A stretch of 64,000 bases of DNA from Monodelphis domestica (GCF_027887165.1 NC_077228.1:384376456-384440455); one strand, 5' to 3'; shown: positions 25,966 through 37,705, counted from the stretch's first letter. The notes: generated by a model from the sequence alone, not told the origin. Numbers and translations are program-made.

Positions 25966-26265
25966 AAATTAAAAGAATAATAACCCCCCCAAAAAAGATT
26001 GCATTATATTTCCCCAAACAAATAAGTTAAAAAATGTGTGGCAATAAGTGCATTTGTGTTCACTCAAAACACATATATAAAGGAATATCTAATTTTATCT
26101 TTTTTACTTATATTGTATAATAAATGTCTGATTCTACTGAATGTTTTGGGAAATTACTATGTCAAATAGGCTCTAAATAATGGTATTGTCTATTAATAAA
26201 AATCTGCTCTGCCAAACCAACAAAAAAAATGAACTTATTTTTCTTATGAAAGTAGATACATGGTG

Positions 26266-26454
26266 GGGCAGCTGGGTGGCATATGGATTGGGAGCCAGGC
26301 CTAGAGACAGAAGGTCTTAGGTTCAAATCTGGCCTCAGACACTTCCTAACTGTATGACCCTGGGCAAGTCACTTGACCCCCATTGCCTAGTCATTACCAC
26401 TCTTCTGCCCTGGAACCAATATACAGTATTGATTCTAAGACAGAAGGTAAGGGT
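26266..26454 (+). mobile_element. MAR1-type SINE
   Basis: Full unit, GGCAGCTGGGTGGC to GACAGAAGGTAAGGG, abutting the possible LTR at 26455. Confidence 0.87.
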
Positions 26455-27230
26455 TGTAAGAATGGCAAGGGTGATCTTGGCAGAACCTGTGTTTTGACAG
26501 ACAGGCACAGAGGTGGCAGTTGGGAGACAGCAAAGGATTGTGAGTAGAGAATTGTGAGCTGAGGAGAATTCTGGCCAGCCCCAGGACCTTGAGCCCTGTA
26601 CTGGAAGAGGACGGGTCTTTTTCTGTGTGGTTGAGGGACATCCAAAGCCACAAAAGAGAGAAGACACAGACTTTCCTGCTTATTCTTTGAAGCTGTTGTC
26701 ATCTAGAGAGCTTTCTACTACCTTCCTCCATCTGCCAGCAAGAGCCACAGACTCAGAAAAAGTTTAGCTTGGACTCACAAATAACTTAGGGAGTTTTCTG
26801 ACTTCATTTCTGGACCTCTTCTTGCCTTTTCTTGAATTGCTTTAGAGTTAGAGATTAGATAAATAGTAACATAGAATAAAGAGCACTGACAGCTGGAAAA
26901 GGGGGATGCATCCTTTGAGGCTCATGCTCCTGCCCCTTTATCCAGCTATTTGGGGTTATTAGCTTGTCAGGGCATCCTGCTCCCTTTCCCCTTCCCTACT
27001 TTCTTTTCCCTTTCGAAATAAATTCTTTAGTTCAAGTAAGATTTGGGGTTGGTCTGTTCTATAACAAGAGGGAAGTTGGGTGATTGAGAGCAGGATTCAA
27101 GGGTGAATCTTGTCTCATCTGTGGCAAAACTAGACCTGGTCTGCCACAATCCTCCATAGAGTCTGACCCTAACCTTTGTTCTATAGCACTGACTGGGATA
27201 CAGACAATCTCTCTTCAGCTGATCTCCACA
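26455..27230 (+). mobile_element. Possible LTR remnant
   Basis: A block starting TG right after a MAR1 SINE and ending CCACA before TTGGTGATAAAAAGG, which resembles a primer-binding region. It contains AATAAA near 27017. No TSD was found, so the limits and class are uncertain. Confidence 0.35.
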
Positions 27231-27481
27231 TTGGTGATAAAAAGGATACAGGTTTTTAAAAAAGTTTTGTGAGAAGGTTTTGTGGATCTCCTTTCTGTCT
27301 CTTGAGAAGTTCCTCAAGCTTTGATTACAGTTAACCCTAGGGAGGGAGAGATCTCACCATCTTCTCTCCACCAGCAGATCACACCTCAGTCTCTCCAGTT
27401 TCCCTCAACTGTTTCACTATAGCCTACATCTTTCCAGTGGGACAAAACCATTCAGCCCTCTCCATTTAAAAGGAAGGAAAA
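27231..27481. other. Unclassified sequence between possible LTR and L1
   Basis: Could be the start of retroviral internal sequence if the LTR at 26455 is real, but no coding match is visible. Confidence 0.3.
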
Positions 27482-28735
27482 TTAGGTGAACACAGAATAG
27501 TATACTTGGCAGATCTTTGGGAAAGAAAAGATTTTAAGATCAAGCAAGAGTTAGAAAAAATCAAAATGTAAAATAAATAATCTTGATTACATTAAATTAA
27601 AAAGGTTTTCTACAAACAAAACCAAAGCAACAAACATTAGAAGGGAAGCAACAAATTGAGAAAAAAATCTTCATAACAAAAAACTCTGACAAAGGTCTAA
27701 TTATTCAAATTTATAAAAGCTAAATTAATTATACAAAAAAATCAAGCCATTCTCCAATTGATAAATGGTTAAGGGACATGAATAGGCAATTTTCAGATAA
27801 AGAAATCAAAACTATTAATAAGCACATGAAAAAGTGCTCTTAATCTCTTATAATCAGAGAGATGCAAATCAAAATAACTCTGAGGTATCACCTCACACCT
27901 AGAAGATTGGCTAACATGACAGGTATGGAAAGTAATGAATGCTGGAGGGGATGTGGCAAAGTGGGGACACTAATTCATTGCTAGTGGAGTTGTGAATTGA
28001 TCCAGCCATTCTGGAGGGCAATTTGGAACTATGCCCAAAGGGTTATAAAAGACTGTCTGCCCTTTGACCTAGCTATAGCACTGCTGGGTTTGTACCCCAA
28101 AGAGATAATAAGGAAAAAGACTTGTACAAGAATATTCATAGTTGTGCTCTTTGTGGTGGCAAAAATAAAAAATTGGAAAATGAGGGGATGCCCTTCGATT
28201 GGAGAATGGCTGAACAAATTGTGGTATATGTTGGTGATGGAATACTTTTATGCTTAAAGGAATAATGAACTGGAGGAATTCCATGTGAACTGGAATGACT
28301 CCAGGAACTGATGCAGAGTGAAAGGAGCAGAACCAGGAGAATATACAGGAGAACAGAGACTTATACACTGTGGTACAATTGAATATAATGGACTTCTCCA
28401 TTAGTGGCAATGTAGTGAACCGGAACAACTATGAGAAAGAACACTATCCACATTCATAGGAAAAACTGTGGGAGTAGAAACACAGTAGAAATGTGTTGAT
28501 TTCTGCTTGATTACATGGGTCGAGGAGATATGGTTGGGGACGTAGACTCTAAATGAACATCCTAATGCAAACATCTACAACATGGAAATGGGTTCTGATC
28601 AAGGACATATGTAAAATTCAGTGGAATTGTGTGTTGGCTATGGGAAGGGGGAAAGGGGGAGGGAGGAAAAGAATATGATTCTTGTAACCAAGGAATAATG
28701 TTCTAAATTGACTAAATAAAATTTTCTTTTTTTTT
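27482..28735 (+). mobile_element. Older truncated L1, tail split by the younger L1
   Basis: ORF2 C-terminal half (readable piece 27997-28257) and 3' UTR. The tail is duplicated as the TSD of the minus-strand L1 and resumes near 35438. Stops and indels throughout. Confidence 0.85.
28712..28727. repeat. TSD, left, of the full-length L1
   Basis: The 16 bases are identical to 35422-35437. The plus-strand junction is TTCT followed by the T-run, a variant of the L1 endonuclease preference TTTT/AA. Confidence 0.9.
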
Positions 28736-29093
28736 TAAATAATATTTTATTTGATCATTTCCAAGCATTATTCATTAAAGACAAAGATAATTTTCTTTTC
28801 CTCCCCCAACCCCCCATAGCTGACGTGTGATTCCACTGGGTATCACGTGTGTTCTTGATTCTAACCCATTGTCATGTTGTTAGTATTTGCATTAGAGTGT
28901 TTGTTTAGAGTCTCTCCTCTGTCATGTCCCCTCAATTGCTATAATTGGGCAGTTGCTTTTCCTCGGTGTTTCTACTCCCACAGTTTGTCCTCTGCTTATG
29001 AATAGTGTTTTTTCTCCTAGATCCCTGCAGATTGTTCAGGGACATTACACCACCACTAATGGAGAAGTCCATTACGTTCCATTATACCACAGT

Positions 29094-32000
29094 GTATTAG
29101 TCTCTGTGTACAATGTTCTCCTGGTTCTGCTCCTCTCACTCTGCATCACTTCCTCTGGAGGTTGTTCCAGTCTCCATGGAATTCCTCCACTTTATTATTC
29201 CTTTTTGCACAATAGTATTCCATCACCAACATATACCACAATTTCTTCAGCCATTCCCCAATTGAAGGGCATCCCCTCATTTTCCAATTTTTGGCCACCA
29301 CAAAGAGCGCAGCTATGAATATTTTTGTACAAGTCTTTTTGTCCATTATCTCTTTGGGGTACAAACCCAGCAGTGCTATGGCTGGATCAAAGGGTAGACA
29401 TTCTTTTATCGCCCTTGGTGCATAGTTCCAAATTGCCCTCCAGAATGGTTGGATCAGTTCACAACTCCACCAGCAATGAATTAATGTCCCTACTTTGCCA
29501 CATCCCCTCCAGCATTCATTACTTTCCTTTGCTATCATGTTAGCCAATCTGCTAGGTGTAAGGTGATACCTCAGAGTTGTTTTGATTTGCATCTCTCTGA
29601 TTATAAGAGATTTAGAACACTTCTTCATGTGCTTATTAATAGTTTTGATTTCTTTATCTGAAAACTGCCTATCCATGTCCCTTGCCCATTTATCAATTGG
29701 AGAATGGCTTGGATTTTTGTGCAATAGATTTAGCTCTTTATAAATTTGAGTAATTAAACTTTTGTCAGAGGTTTTTATGAAGATTTTTTCCCAATTTGTT
29801 GTTTCCCTTCTGATTTTAGTTACATTGGTTTTGTTTGTACAAAAGCTTTTTAATTTGATGTAGTCAAAATTATTTATTTTACATTTTGTGACTCTTTCTA
29901 TGTCTTGCTTGGTATTAAAGTCTTTCCCCTCCCAAAGTTCTGACATGTATACTATTCTGTGTTTACCCAATTTACTTATGGTTTCCTTCTTTATGTTTAA
30001 GTCATTCACCCATTTTGAATTTATCTTGGTGTAGGGTGTGAGGTGTTGATCAATTCCTAATCTCTTCCACACTGGCTTCCAATTTTCCCAGCAGTTTTTA
30101 TCGAATAGTGGATTTTTGTCCCAAAAGCTGGGATCTTTGGGTTTATCATATACTGTCTTGCTGAGGTCTCTTGCTCCCAGTCTATTCCACTGATCCTCCT
30201 TTCTGTCTCTTATCCAGTACCAAATTATTTTGATGACTGCTGCTTTGTAATATAGTTTAAGGTCTGGGACTGCAAGGCCCCCATCATTTGTGTTTTTTTT
30301 TCCATTATTTCCCTGGATATCCTTGATCTTTTGTTATTCCAAATGAACTTTGTTATGGTTTTTTCTAAATCAGTAAAGAAATATTTTGGGAGTTCCATGG
30401 GTATGGCACTAAATAGATAAATAAGTTTGGGTAGGATGGTCATTTTTATTATATTGGCTCGTCCTATCCATGAGCAGTTAATATTTTTCCAATTGCTCAG
30501 GTCTAGTTTTAGTTGTGTGGAGAGTGTTTTGTAGTTGTGTTCATATAGTTCCTGTGTTTGTCCCGGGAGATAGATTCCTAGCTATTTTATTTTATCGAAG
30601 GTGATTTTGAATGGGATTTCTCTTTCTAGTTTTTGCTGCTGAGCTGTGTTGGAGATATATAGAAATGCTGATGACTTATGTGGGTTTATTTTATATCCTG
30701 CAACTTTGCTAAAGTTGTTGATTATTTCGATTAGTTTTTTGGTTGAATCTCTAGGATTCTTTAAGTAGACCATCATGTCATCTGCAAAGAGTATTAACTT
30801 GGTCTCCTCTTTGCCTATTTTGATGCCTTCAATTTATTTTTCTTCTCTAATTGCTACTGCTAGTGTTTCTAGTACAATGTCAAATAGTAGAGGTGATAAT
30901 GGGCATTTTGTTTCACTCCTGATCTTATTGGGAATGCATCTAGTTTATCCCCATTGCAGATGATGTTGGCTGATGGTTTTAGATATATACTGTTTATTAT
31001 TTTTAGTGTTTTTAATAGGAATGGGTGTTGTATTTTATCAAAGGCTTTTTCTGCTTCTATTGAGATAATCATGTGATTCTTGTTGGTTTGCTTGTTGATG
31101 TGGTCAATTATGTGGATGGTTTTCCTAATATTGAACCAGCCCTGCATCCCTGGTGTAAATCCTACTTGATCATGGTGGATGACCCTTCTGATCACTTGCT
31201 GGAGTCTTTTTGCTAGTATCCTATTTAAGATGTTTGCATCTATATTCATTAGGGAGATTGGTCTATAGTTTTCTTTCTCTGTTTTTGACCTGCCTGGTTT
31301 TGGAATCAGTACCATGTTTGTGTCATAAAAGGAGTTTGGTAGAACTCCCTCTTTGCTTATTATGTCAAATAATTTGTATAGTATTGGGATTAACTGTTCT
31401 CTGAATGTTTGATAGAATTCACTGGTGAATCCATCGGGCCCTGGGGATTTTTTTCTTAGGAAGTTCTTTGATGGCCTGTTGGATTTCATTTTCTGATATG
31501 GGATTATTTAAGAATTCTATTTCTTCTTCTGTTAGTCTAGGCAGTTTGTATTTTTGTATATATTCATCCATATCACCTAAATTGGTGTATTTATTGCCAT
31601 ATAATTGGGCAAAGTAATTTTTAATGATTGCCTTAATTTCCTCTTCATTGGAGGTGATATTCCCCTTTTCATCTTTGATGCTGTTAATTTGCTTTTCTTC
31701 CTTCCTTTTTTTGATTAGATTGACCAGTACTTTGTCTATTTTGTTTGTTTTTTCAAAGTACCAGCTTCTTGTCTTATTTATTAAATCAAAAGTTCTATCA
31801 CTTTTGATTTTATTAATTTCTCCCTTAATTTTTAGGATTTCTAGTTTGGTTTTCTGCTGGGGGTTTTTAATTTGCTCGCTTTCGAGTTTTTTTATTTGCA
31901 TTTCCAATTGATTGATCTCTGCTCTCCCTAGTTTAATATATGCACTCAGGGATATGAATTTACCTCTGATTACCACTTTGGCTGCATCCCAAAAGGTTTG

Positions 32001-32849
32001 AAAGGATGTCTCGCCATTGTCATTTTCCTCGGTGAAATTATTAATTGTTTCTATGATTTCTTCTCTAACTAAACTATTTTGGAGTATCATATTGTTTAAT
32101 TTCCAATTAGTTTTTTATTTGGTTTTCCATGTACCATTACTGATCATTATTTTTATTGCCTTGTGATCTGAAAAGGCTGCATTTATTATTTATGCTTTTC
32201 TGCATTTGTGTGCCATGTTTCTGCGACCTAATGTATGGTCAATCTTTGTGAATGTGCCATGTGGTGCTGAGAAGAAGGTGTATTCCTTTTTATCCCTATT
32301 TATTTTTCTCCATATGTCTATTAATTCTAATTTTTCTAAGATTTCATTCACTTCTTTTACCTCTTTCTTATTTATTTTTTGATTTGATTTATCTAAATTT
32401 GATAATGGTTGGTTTAAGTCTCCCACTAATATGGTTTTACTGTCTATTTCTTCCTTCAATTCTCCTAATTTCTCCATTAAAAATTTGGGTGCTATATTAT
32501 TTGGTGCATACATGTTGATTAGTGATATTTCCTCATTGTCTAAAGTCCCTTTTAACAAAATATAATTACCTTCCCTATCCCTTTTGATCAGGTCTATTTT
32601 TGCTTTGGCTTTATCAGATATCATGATTGCAACTCCTGCCTTCTTTCTGTCAGTTGAGGCACAGAAGGTCTTACTCCATCCTTTAATTCTGACCTTGTGG
32701 GTGTCTACCCGCCTCATGTGTGTTTCTTAAAGACAACATATGGTAAGGTTTTGGATTCTAATCCATTCTGCTATTCGTTTACGTTTTATGGGTGAGTTCA
32801 TCCCATTCACATTCAAAGTTATGACTGTCACTGGTGGACTCCCTGGCAT
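29094..32849 (-). pseudogene. L1 ORF2 (endonuclease-reverse transcriptase), broken
   Basis: The reading starts at ATG 32849 (MPGSPPVTVITLNVNGMNSP) and meets TAA at codon 41 (32727-32729), where relatives have a Gln codon. The frame then continues through the endonuclease (32717-32190) and the reverse transcriptase. The FADD active-site motif is still encoded at 30777-30788, and the Cys-rich C-terminus lies at about 29,380-29,150. Breaks occur near 32090-32190, 31419-31489, 30869, 30582, 30225-30072 and 29146 (two-base AG insertion). Non-functional as it stands. Confidence 0.88.
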
Positions 32850-33382
32850 TTTGATATCCTTCCCTAATTCTAACCTTTCTTCTTCAGCTCTACCTTTTAG
32901 TCCAGTGATTTACTTTAAATCAGTCCCCCTTATCCCCTTCCTTGATATGTTTTCCTTTCTAGTCCCTCCCTTTTAATTCCCTCCCCCTCCCCCTTCTTCT
33001 TCCCTCCCTTTTTTGTGTTCCCTCCCCCTCCCCCCTTGGTTTTCCCTTCTCCCTTCCCTTGTTGGGTAAGATAAAATTCACGATCCCAATGGATCTGGAT
33101 GTTCTTCCCTCTCAGAGTTGATTTCCCTGAGAGTAAGGTTTAAGTAAAAACTCTCTTCCTCTCCTTCTTATAGGAGTTTTCTTCCCCTCCCCTTCCCATG
33201 TGAATCTTTGTGTGAGAAAGATTATTCTATTTGGTCTTTCTTTTCCCCCTATTTACACATTACATTTTCCCCACATGTTGGTATACATAGATTGATATAA
33301 ATGTAGTCCTTATAGAAGAGAATTTGAATAAAAGAAAAAGATAACATTTTTCTCCTTTTCCCTTTCCTTCATATTTACCTTT

Positions 33383-34348
33383 TCAGGTATTCCATGCTCT
33401 TTGTTTTTCGATATCGAACTTTCCACAGAGCTCTGGTCTTTTCTTTGCAAAAACTTGGAAATCTTCTATTTTGTTGAATGCCCATACTTTCCCTTGGAAG
33501 TATATAGTCAGTTTTGCTGGATAGCTGATTCTTGGTTGAAGACCAAGATCTCTTGCCTTTCTGAAAATCATGTTCCATGCCTTACGATCATTCAGAGTGA
33601 AACTTGCAAGGTCTTGTGTGACCCTGATTGGCATTCCTTTATATCTAAATTGTCTTTTTCTGGCTTCTTGTAGGATTTTTTCTTTTGTTTGAAAGCTTTG
33701 GAATTTGGCAATTACATTCCTGGGAGTTGTCTTTTGGGGATTTAGTGTAGAGGGTGTTCTGTGAGCTCTGTCAGTGACTGTATTGCCCCCTTGTTCTAGA
33801 ATTTCTGGGCAATTTTCTTTGATTATATCTTGTATTATGATGTCGAGTTTGCTGTTTATTTCTGGCTTTTCTGGAAGTCCAATTATTCTTAAATTATCTC
33901 TTATTCCTCTATTTTCCAAGTCTGTCACCTTGTCAATGAGATATTTTATGTTCTCTTCTAATTTCTTGATCTTTTGGCTTTGCTTTATTGATTCTTGCTC
34001 TTTTACCTGCTCGTTTTCTTCGAGTTGCCTAATTCTGACCTTTAAGGCCTGATTTTCCTTTTCAGTTTGGTCAAACTGGTTTTGTAGATGCGTGAATTTC
34101 TTTTGCATTATTTCCCCCTTTTCCTCCCAGAGGGCTTCAATCTTTTTGATCCTTTCTGATTCAAATTCTTCATGGGTTTGTGGAGAGTTTCCATTTCCTT
34201 TGGAAGGTTTAAGAGCATTTTCTTGTGTTTCCTCTTCTATCTCCTCTGTATTTTGTATTTTTGCTCCATAAAATGTGTCCAAAGTCACCCCCTTCTTCTT
34301 GTTTTTCTTGGAATTTTGGGGCTTTTGTGCTTCTGTGGAGTTTGCCAT
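33383..34348 (-). CDS. L1 ORF1p, RNA-binding chaperone, intact frame
   Basis: 321 residues without a stop, starting MANSTEAQKPQNSKKNKKKG. Order of parts: basic, disordered N-terminus; coiled coil (about 60-135, rich in E/K/Q heptads); RRM-like domain (about 140-235, with RDNLRIIGLPE); and a C-terminal domain (about 245-310). L1 ORF1p forms trimers that coat L1 RNA in cytoplasmic RNPs. It is preserved while ORF2 of the same element is broken, which suggests recent insertion. Confidence 0.9.
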   Translation of the reverse strand: MANSTEAQKPQNSKKNKKKGVTLDTFYGAKIQNTEEIEEETQENALKPSKGNGNSPQTHEEFESERIKKIEALWEEKGEIMQKKFTHLQNQFDQTEKENQALKVRIRQLEENEQVKEQESIKQSQKIKKLEENIKYLIDKVTDLENRGIRDNLRIIGLPEKPEINSKLDIIIQDIIKENCPEILEQGGNTVTDRAHRTPSTLNPQKTTPRNVIAKFQSFQTKEKILQEARKRQFRYKGMPIRVTQDLASFTLNDRKAWNMIFRKARDLGLQPRISYPAKLTIYFQGKVWAFNKIEDFQVFAKKRPELCGKFDIEKQRAWNT

Positions 34349-35421
34349 CTCTATCTGAGTGGGGAGGACTAGCTTTTCTTATTCTGTCTGGTGTTCAGAG
34401 GTTTTAGCCCTAGGCAGATTGTCCGTTCTATGCAGTTGTTGTTCCGTCTTCCTGGGGAAGCCAGGAATTGTTGGTGTTTCCATGTTACTGCCCTCCTCAG
34501 TTCCCTCCCAATGCTTCTCTGTTGCCTTACTTCCATGCTCTGAGCCTGGCTCGGCCCTTTCCTTGGGGTGTTTTTTTCTGTGCCTTAGCTGGCCAGGAGA
34601 GCCAGCACTCTAAGGGGGGAGGGGCTGCGGCTTCCAGGAGCTCCGAGGGCTCCTGATAAGATTAGCTTTCTCTGGGTTGAACTGAGTATGATTTGAGGCA
34701 GGGACCTTGAGACTGGGCTGGAAGGATCCAGCCAGGGGGCTGCAGGCTCCCCCGTCTCTTTCTGTTTCCCTGCTGTCTGGGTGCCCCCGCAATTGGGTCA
34801 GGTTGTTTTCAGGATGTGGCCTTCAGAATAGCTGGCTCCCGAGGCCCTTTTGCCAGCCCTGAGGGTTACTGATGTTTCAGAGGACCCTGCTCTCTGAGGG
34901 GGGAGGGGCTGTGGCTTCCTGGAGCTCTGAGGGCTGGTGATAGGATTAACTTCAGACTGAGTATGCCCTGAGGCAGGGACCTTCGTGAGACTCAGATGGA
35001 AGGATCTGGTCAGGGGGTTACAGGCTCCCCCATCTCTCTCTGTTTCCGTGCTGTCTGGGTGCCCCCTCGACTGGGTCAGGTTGTTTTCAGGAAGCAGCCT
35101 TCAGGATAGCCGGCCCTAAGGCTCTGAGGTTCCCTCTGCTGCCTCGGACTCAGCGCTCTGGGTTGGGGGAATGGGACCTGGGACCTTCCTTCTGCCTACC
35201 CCTTAGGTCCGAGTGATCTCATGTTCTGGCTTTTTTTTTGGGGGGGGCGTACCTTTTGATCCAGGTCCAGGTCCAGGAGGAGGATTCCCGGGGTCTATGC
35301 TGTTGTTTGTTTTGAATTTCGGTGCCTTAGGAGCATATAGTTTGAGTTCAGTAGGGAAGGGTTTCCAGAGATCTGAACTTTAGCTTTCTCTAAGCCGCCA
35401 TCTTGACTGGAAGAAGAAGAC
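34349..35421 (-). promoter_or_regulatory. L1 5' UTR with tandem repeat and YY1-type motif
   Basis: A 1.07-kb GC-rich leader that would carry the internal promoter. CAAGATGGC (minus strand, 35397-35405) lies 17 bases from the 5' end, the place where human L1 has its YY1 site. Two tandem copies of a 280-bp unit occupy about 34605-35130. Confidence 0.75.
34605..35130 (-). repeat. Two tandem ~280-bp monomers in L1 5' UTR
   Basis: GGGGGGAGGGGCTG recurs at about 34615 and 34899 (284 bases apart), and GGTTGTTTTCAGGA at 34801 and 35079 (278 apart). The sequence between is similar throughout, with small indels. Confidence 0.8.
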
Positions 35422-35437
35422 CTAAATAAAATTTTCT
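35422..35437. repeat. TSD, right, of the full-length L1
   Basis: Exact copy of 28712-28727, marking the 5' end of the element. Confidence 0.9.
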
Positions 35438-35449
35438 AAAGTAAATTTG

Positions 35450-36100
35450 AATCTGCTGAACCACTTCAGTTCTACATTGGCTTCTTTCCTCCAGGCTCAT
35501 GTTCCTAATCTTATAATAGATATTGCTCTGCCAAGTCTCAGCCTCAGATTACTCCCTCTAATTGCTGCCTTTGATCCTACTCACTTTCTGTTAAAAGGAG
35601 CTGGAGAAAATCAGAGCCAAACTTACTGGGTCCATTTTAAATTTGTTAATAATAATAGCTAATATTTATAGAGCATTTGCTATGTGCCAAGCATTGTGCT
35701 AAGTAATCAGCATATTCTCAATAATCAGCATATTCTAGTTCCCCCACCTCTCAACAAACCACTCCAGAGTTATTCATTCCTTCTACTCTGGTCTCTGGAT
35801 GCCTGTTCAATAATTAACAAATCTGCTTTCATTTAAACCTTTTTCTTTCTCTTCCATCTTCCATCAGACCTTCTGGTGGTGCTGCATCCTTGGCTACCCT
35901 CAGTAGTACTGGTTGAGCTAATCCCATCTCCCCCAACCCCCAACTTCACTGGTAATGGGGGAGTCACAATACTGCTTACTCTTCTTTGCCACTTAAACAG
36001 GCTCTCCCTGTACCATCATCCAATAACCTCCTTTCCATTTGAGAATCATTCAGTCCTTATTCATCACCTGGTCAAGATTCTGGTAGCTTTTACCTACTGA
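35450..36100 (+). mobile_element. L2 LINE coding remnant, copy 1
   Basis: Shares GCTCTGCCAAGTCTCAGCCT and following sequence with 36830-37080. MIR-like sequence is present at about 35640-35720. Confidence 0.6.
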
Positions 36101-36173
36101 TGACTCTTTTCTTTCCTTCCTCTATGAGTTCACTGACTGACTAATGTTCTTTCTCTCATATTCTCATATTTTT

Positions 36174-36262
36174 TAAACCCTTCTCTTCTATCTTAGAATC
36201 AATACTATGAATTCGTTCCAAGACAGAAGAGTAGTAAGGACTAGGCAGTGAGAGTTAAGTTA
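36174..36262 (-). mobile_element. MAR1-type SINE, tail half
   Basis: Only the tail end of the unit is present (ATCTTAGAATCAATACTATG...). Confidence 0.7.
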
Positions 36263-36332
36263 ACCTAGGACATCTCATAACTTCCCATTCTCCTATTAAG
36301 ACACTTCAAGATGCACACTGATATGGGAGAGG

Positions 36333-36530
36333 GGCAGTGTCAGCTAGGTAGCTCAGTGAATTGAAAGCCAGGCTTAGAGATGAGAGGTCCTGGGATCAAA
36401 CCTGGCCTCAGATACTTCTTTGCTGTGTGATACTGGACGAGTTACTTACTGCCCCCCTCAACCCCATTGCCTAGCCCTCACCACTCTTCTGCCTTTGAAA
36501 CAATATATTTCTAAGTCAGAAGAGTTTAAA
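36333..36530 (+). mobile_element. MAR1-type SINE
   Basis: Full but diverged unit, followed by an (AT)n run at 36539-36566. Confidence 0.82.
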
Positions 36531-36535
36531 TATGG

Positions 36536-36538
<3 letters not shown>

Positions 36539-36566
<28 letters not shown>
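36539..36566. repeat. (AT)n microsatellite
   Basis: About 14 perfect AT units after a MAR1 copy. Confidence 0.9.
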
Positions 36567-36649
36567 GCTGATATAAACTTAAACACTCAGCTTTTCACTC
36601 TACTTACTTATTTTGCACAAACAATTGGCACTATTCACCTGTTCCATTT

Positions 36650-37695
36650 CCATGTTCATGAACTCTGAAATTCCTTTATCTTTTGCCATGCCTTTCTCTC
36701 TGTCTTGAAATCCCTAACCCTGTTCTTCATCCTCACCATGACCTCCAATTTCTCTACCCCGCAGTTACTTCTCGGGTCATCTGCCCTGGACTGACTACAA
36801 TCTCTTCCCTTCTACATCTTGACCTCCTGGTGAACTAGTTCAGCTCCACATTGTCCTCTCTAATCCCTTGTTTCTGATCTGATAACAGATTGCTCTGCCA
36901 AGTCTCAGCCTTGGAGTCCTCCCACAATTTGCTGCCTTTGTTCCTACTAACCTGCTAAAGGAAGCTGAAGAAAATCACAAAGCTGAACTAACTGGTAGTT
37001 TCATTATGGATTTGTTAATAATAATAAGAAAAGCTAATATTTACATAGCATTTGCTATATATCAGGCAATGTGTTAAATGCTTTAGAGATATTATGTCAT
37101 TTGATCATCACAACCACCCTGGGAAGTAGATGATATTATCCCTATTTTACAGCTAAGGAAACCAAGGCAGATAGGAGTTAAATGACTTGTTCAAGCTCAC
37201 ACAGTTAAGTGTCTGAGGCCAGATTTAAACTCAAGTTGTTCTGACATTCAGGCATGGGTCATCTGGATGCCCCAATTATTACATAATTTCAACTGGATTC
37301 TTGATATATCAAGGCAATCCTTTTATGCTTCCCTAATTGATTCATTATCCCATTCACCACAATGCTTATCTAGATGTTTAAAATTCTCCTCAGTCTTCCC
37401 AAGTCCCACCCCATCCCTGCACTAAACTGAGAACTTTACCTCAAATTTCACTGAAATAGTTTTGAAGCTATTTAGTGAGAACTTCCTTTCCTCTCCTCAT
37501 TTCATATCACTAAGATGCCTTCTGCCATTATCTACTGTTCACCAATCTCACGTGAAGAGGTGGCCTTACTCCTTGCAAAAATAAACACACTCTATATGCA
37601 CAAGTGATTCCATTACATCTCATCTTTCCTTACCATCTTTCCTCTCCATCATTCCCATTCTTTCTTCTTAAGCCCTAACCTTCCATCTAAAAAAG
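36650..37695 (+). mobile_element. L2 LINE coding remnant, copy 2
   Basis: Second copy, extending further. 37554-37604 still reads EEVALLLAKINTLYMHK, like the L2 reverse transcriptase linker region. Interrupted by a MIR at about 37015-37275. Confidence 0.65.
37015..37275 (+). mobile_element. MIR-type SINE (THER1-like)
   Basis: CATTTGATCATCACAACCAC and CCCTATTTTACAGCTAAGGA; inserted in L2 sequence. Confidence 0.78.
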
Positions 37696-37705
37696 AAGAA
37701 CATGT

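Larger units (their letters stand above)
28728..35421 (-). mobile_element. Full-length L1 retrotransposon, ORF2 defective
   Basis: About 6.7 kb with every L1 part in order on the minus strand: 5' UTR (35421-34349), ORF1, a purine-rich spacer, ORF2, 3' UTR and an A-tail (T-run at the plus-strand left end). It is flanked by a perfect 16-bp TSD, CTAAATAAAATTTTCT, at 28712-28727 and 35422-35437. The TSD lies inside the 3' end of an older L1, so this is a nested insertion. ORF1 is open; ORF2 carries a stop at codon 41 and several frameshifts, so the copy is not autonomous. Confidence 0.93.

Noticed and set aside
26335..26702. Overlapping minus-strand frames up to 110 codons
   Set aside because: They read through an inverted MAR1 SINE into an unclassified repeat-like block, with no conserved domain.
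28953..34613. Plus-strand open frames across the full-length L1
   Set aside because: They are the antisense of L1 ORF1, ORF2 and 5' UTR. The true coding strand is minus.
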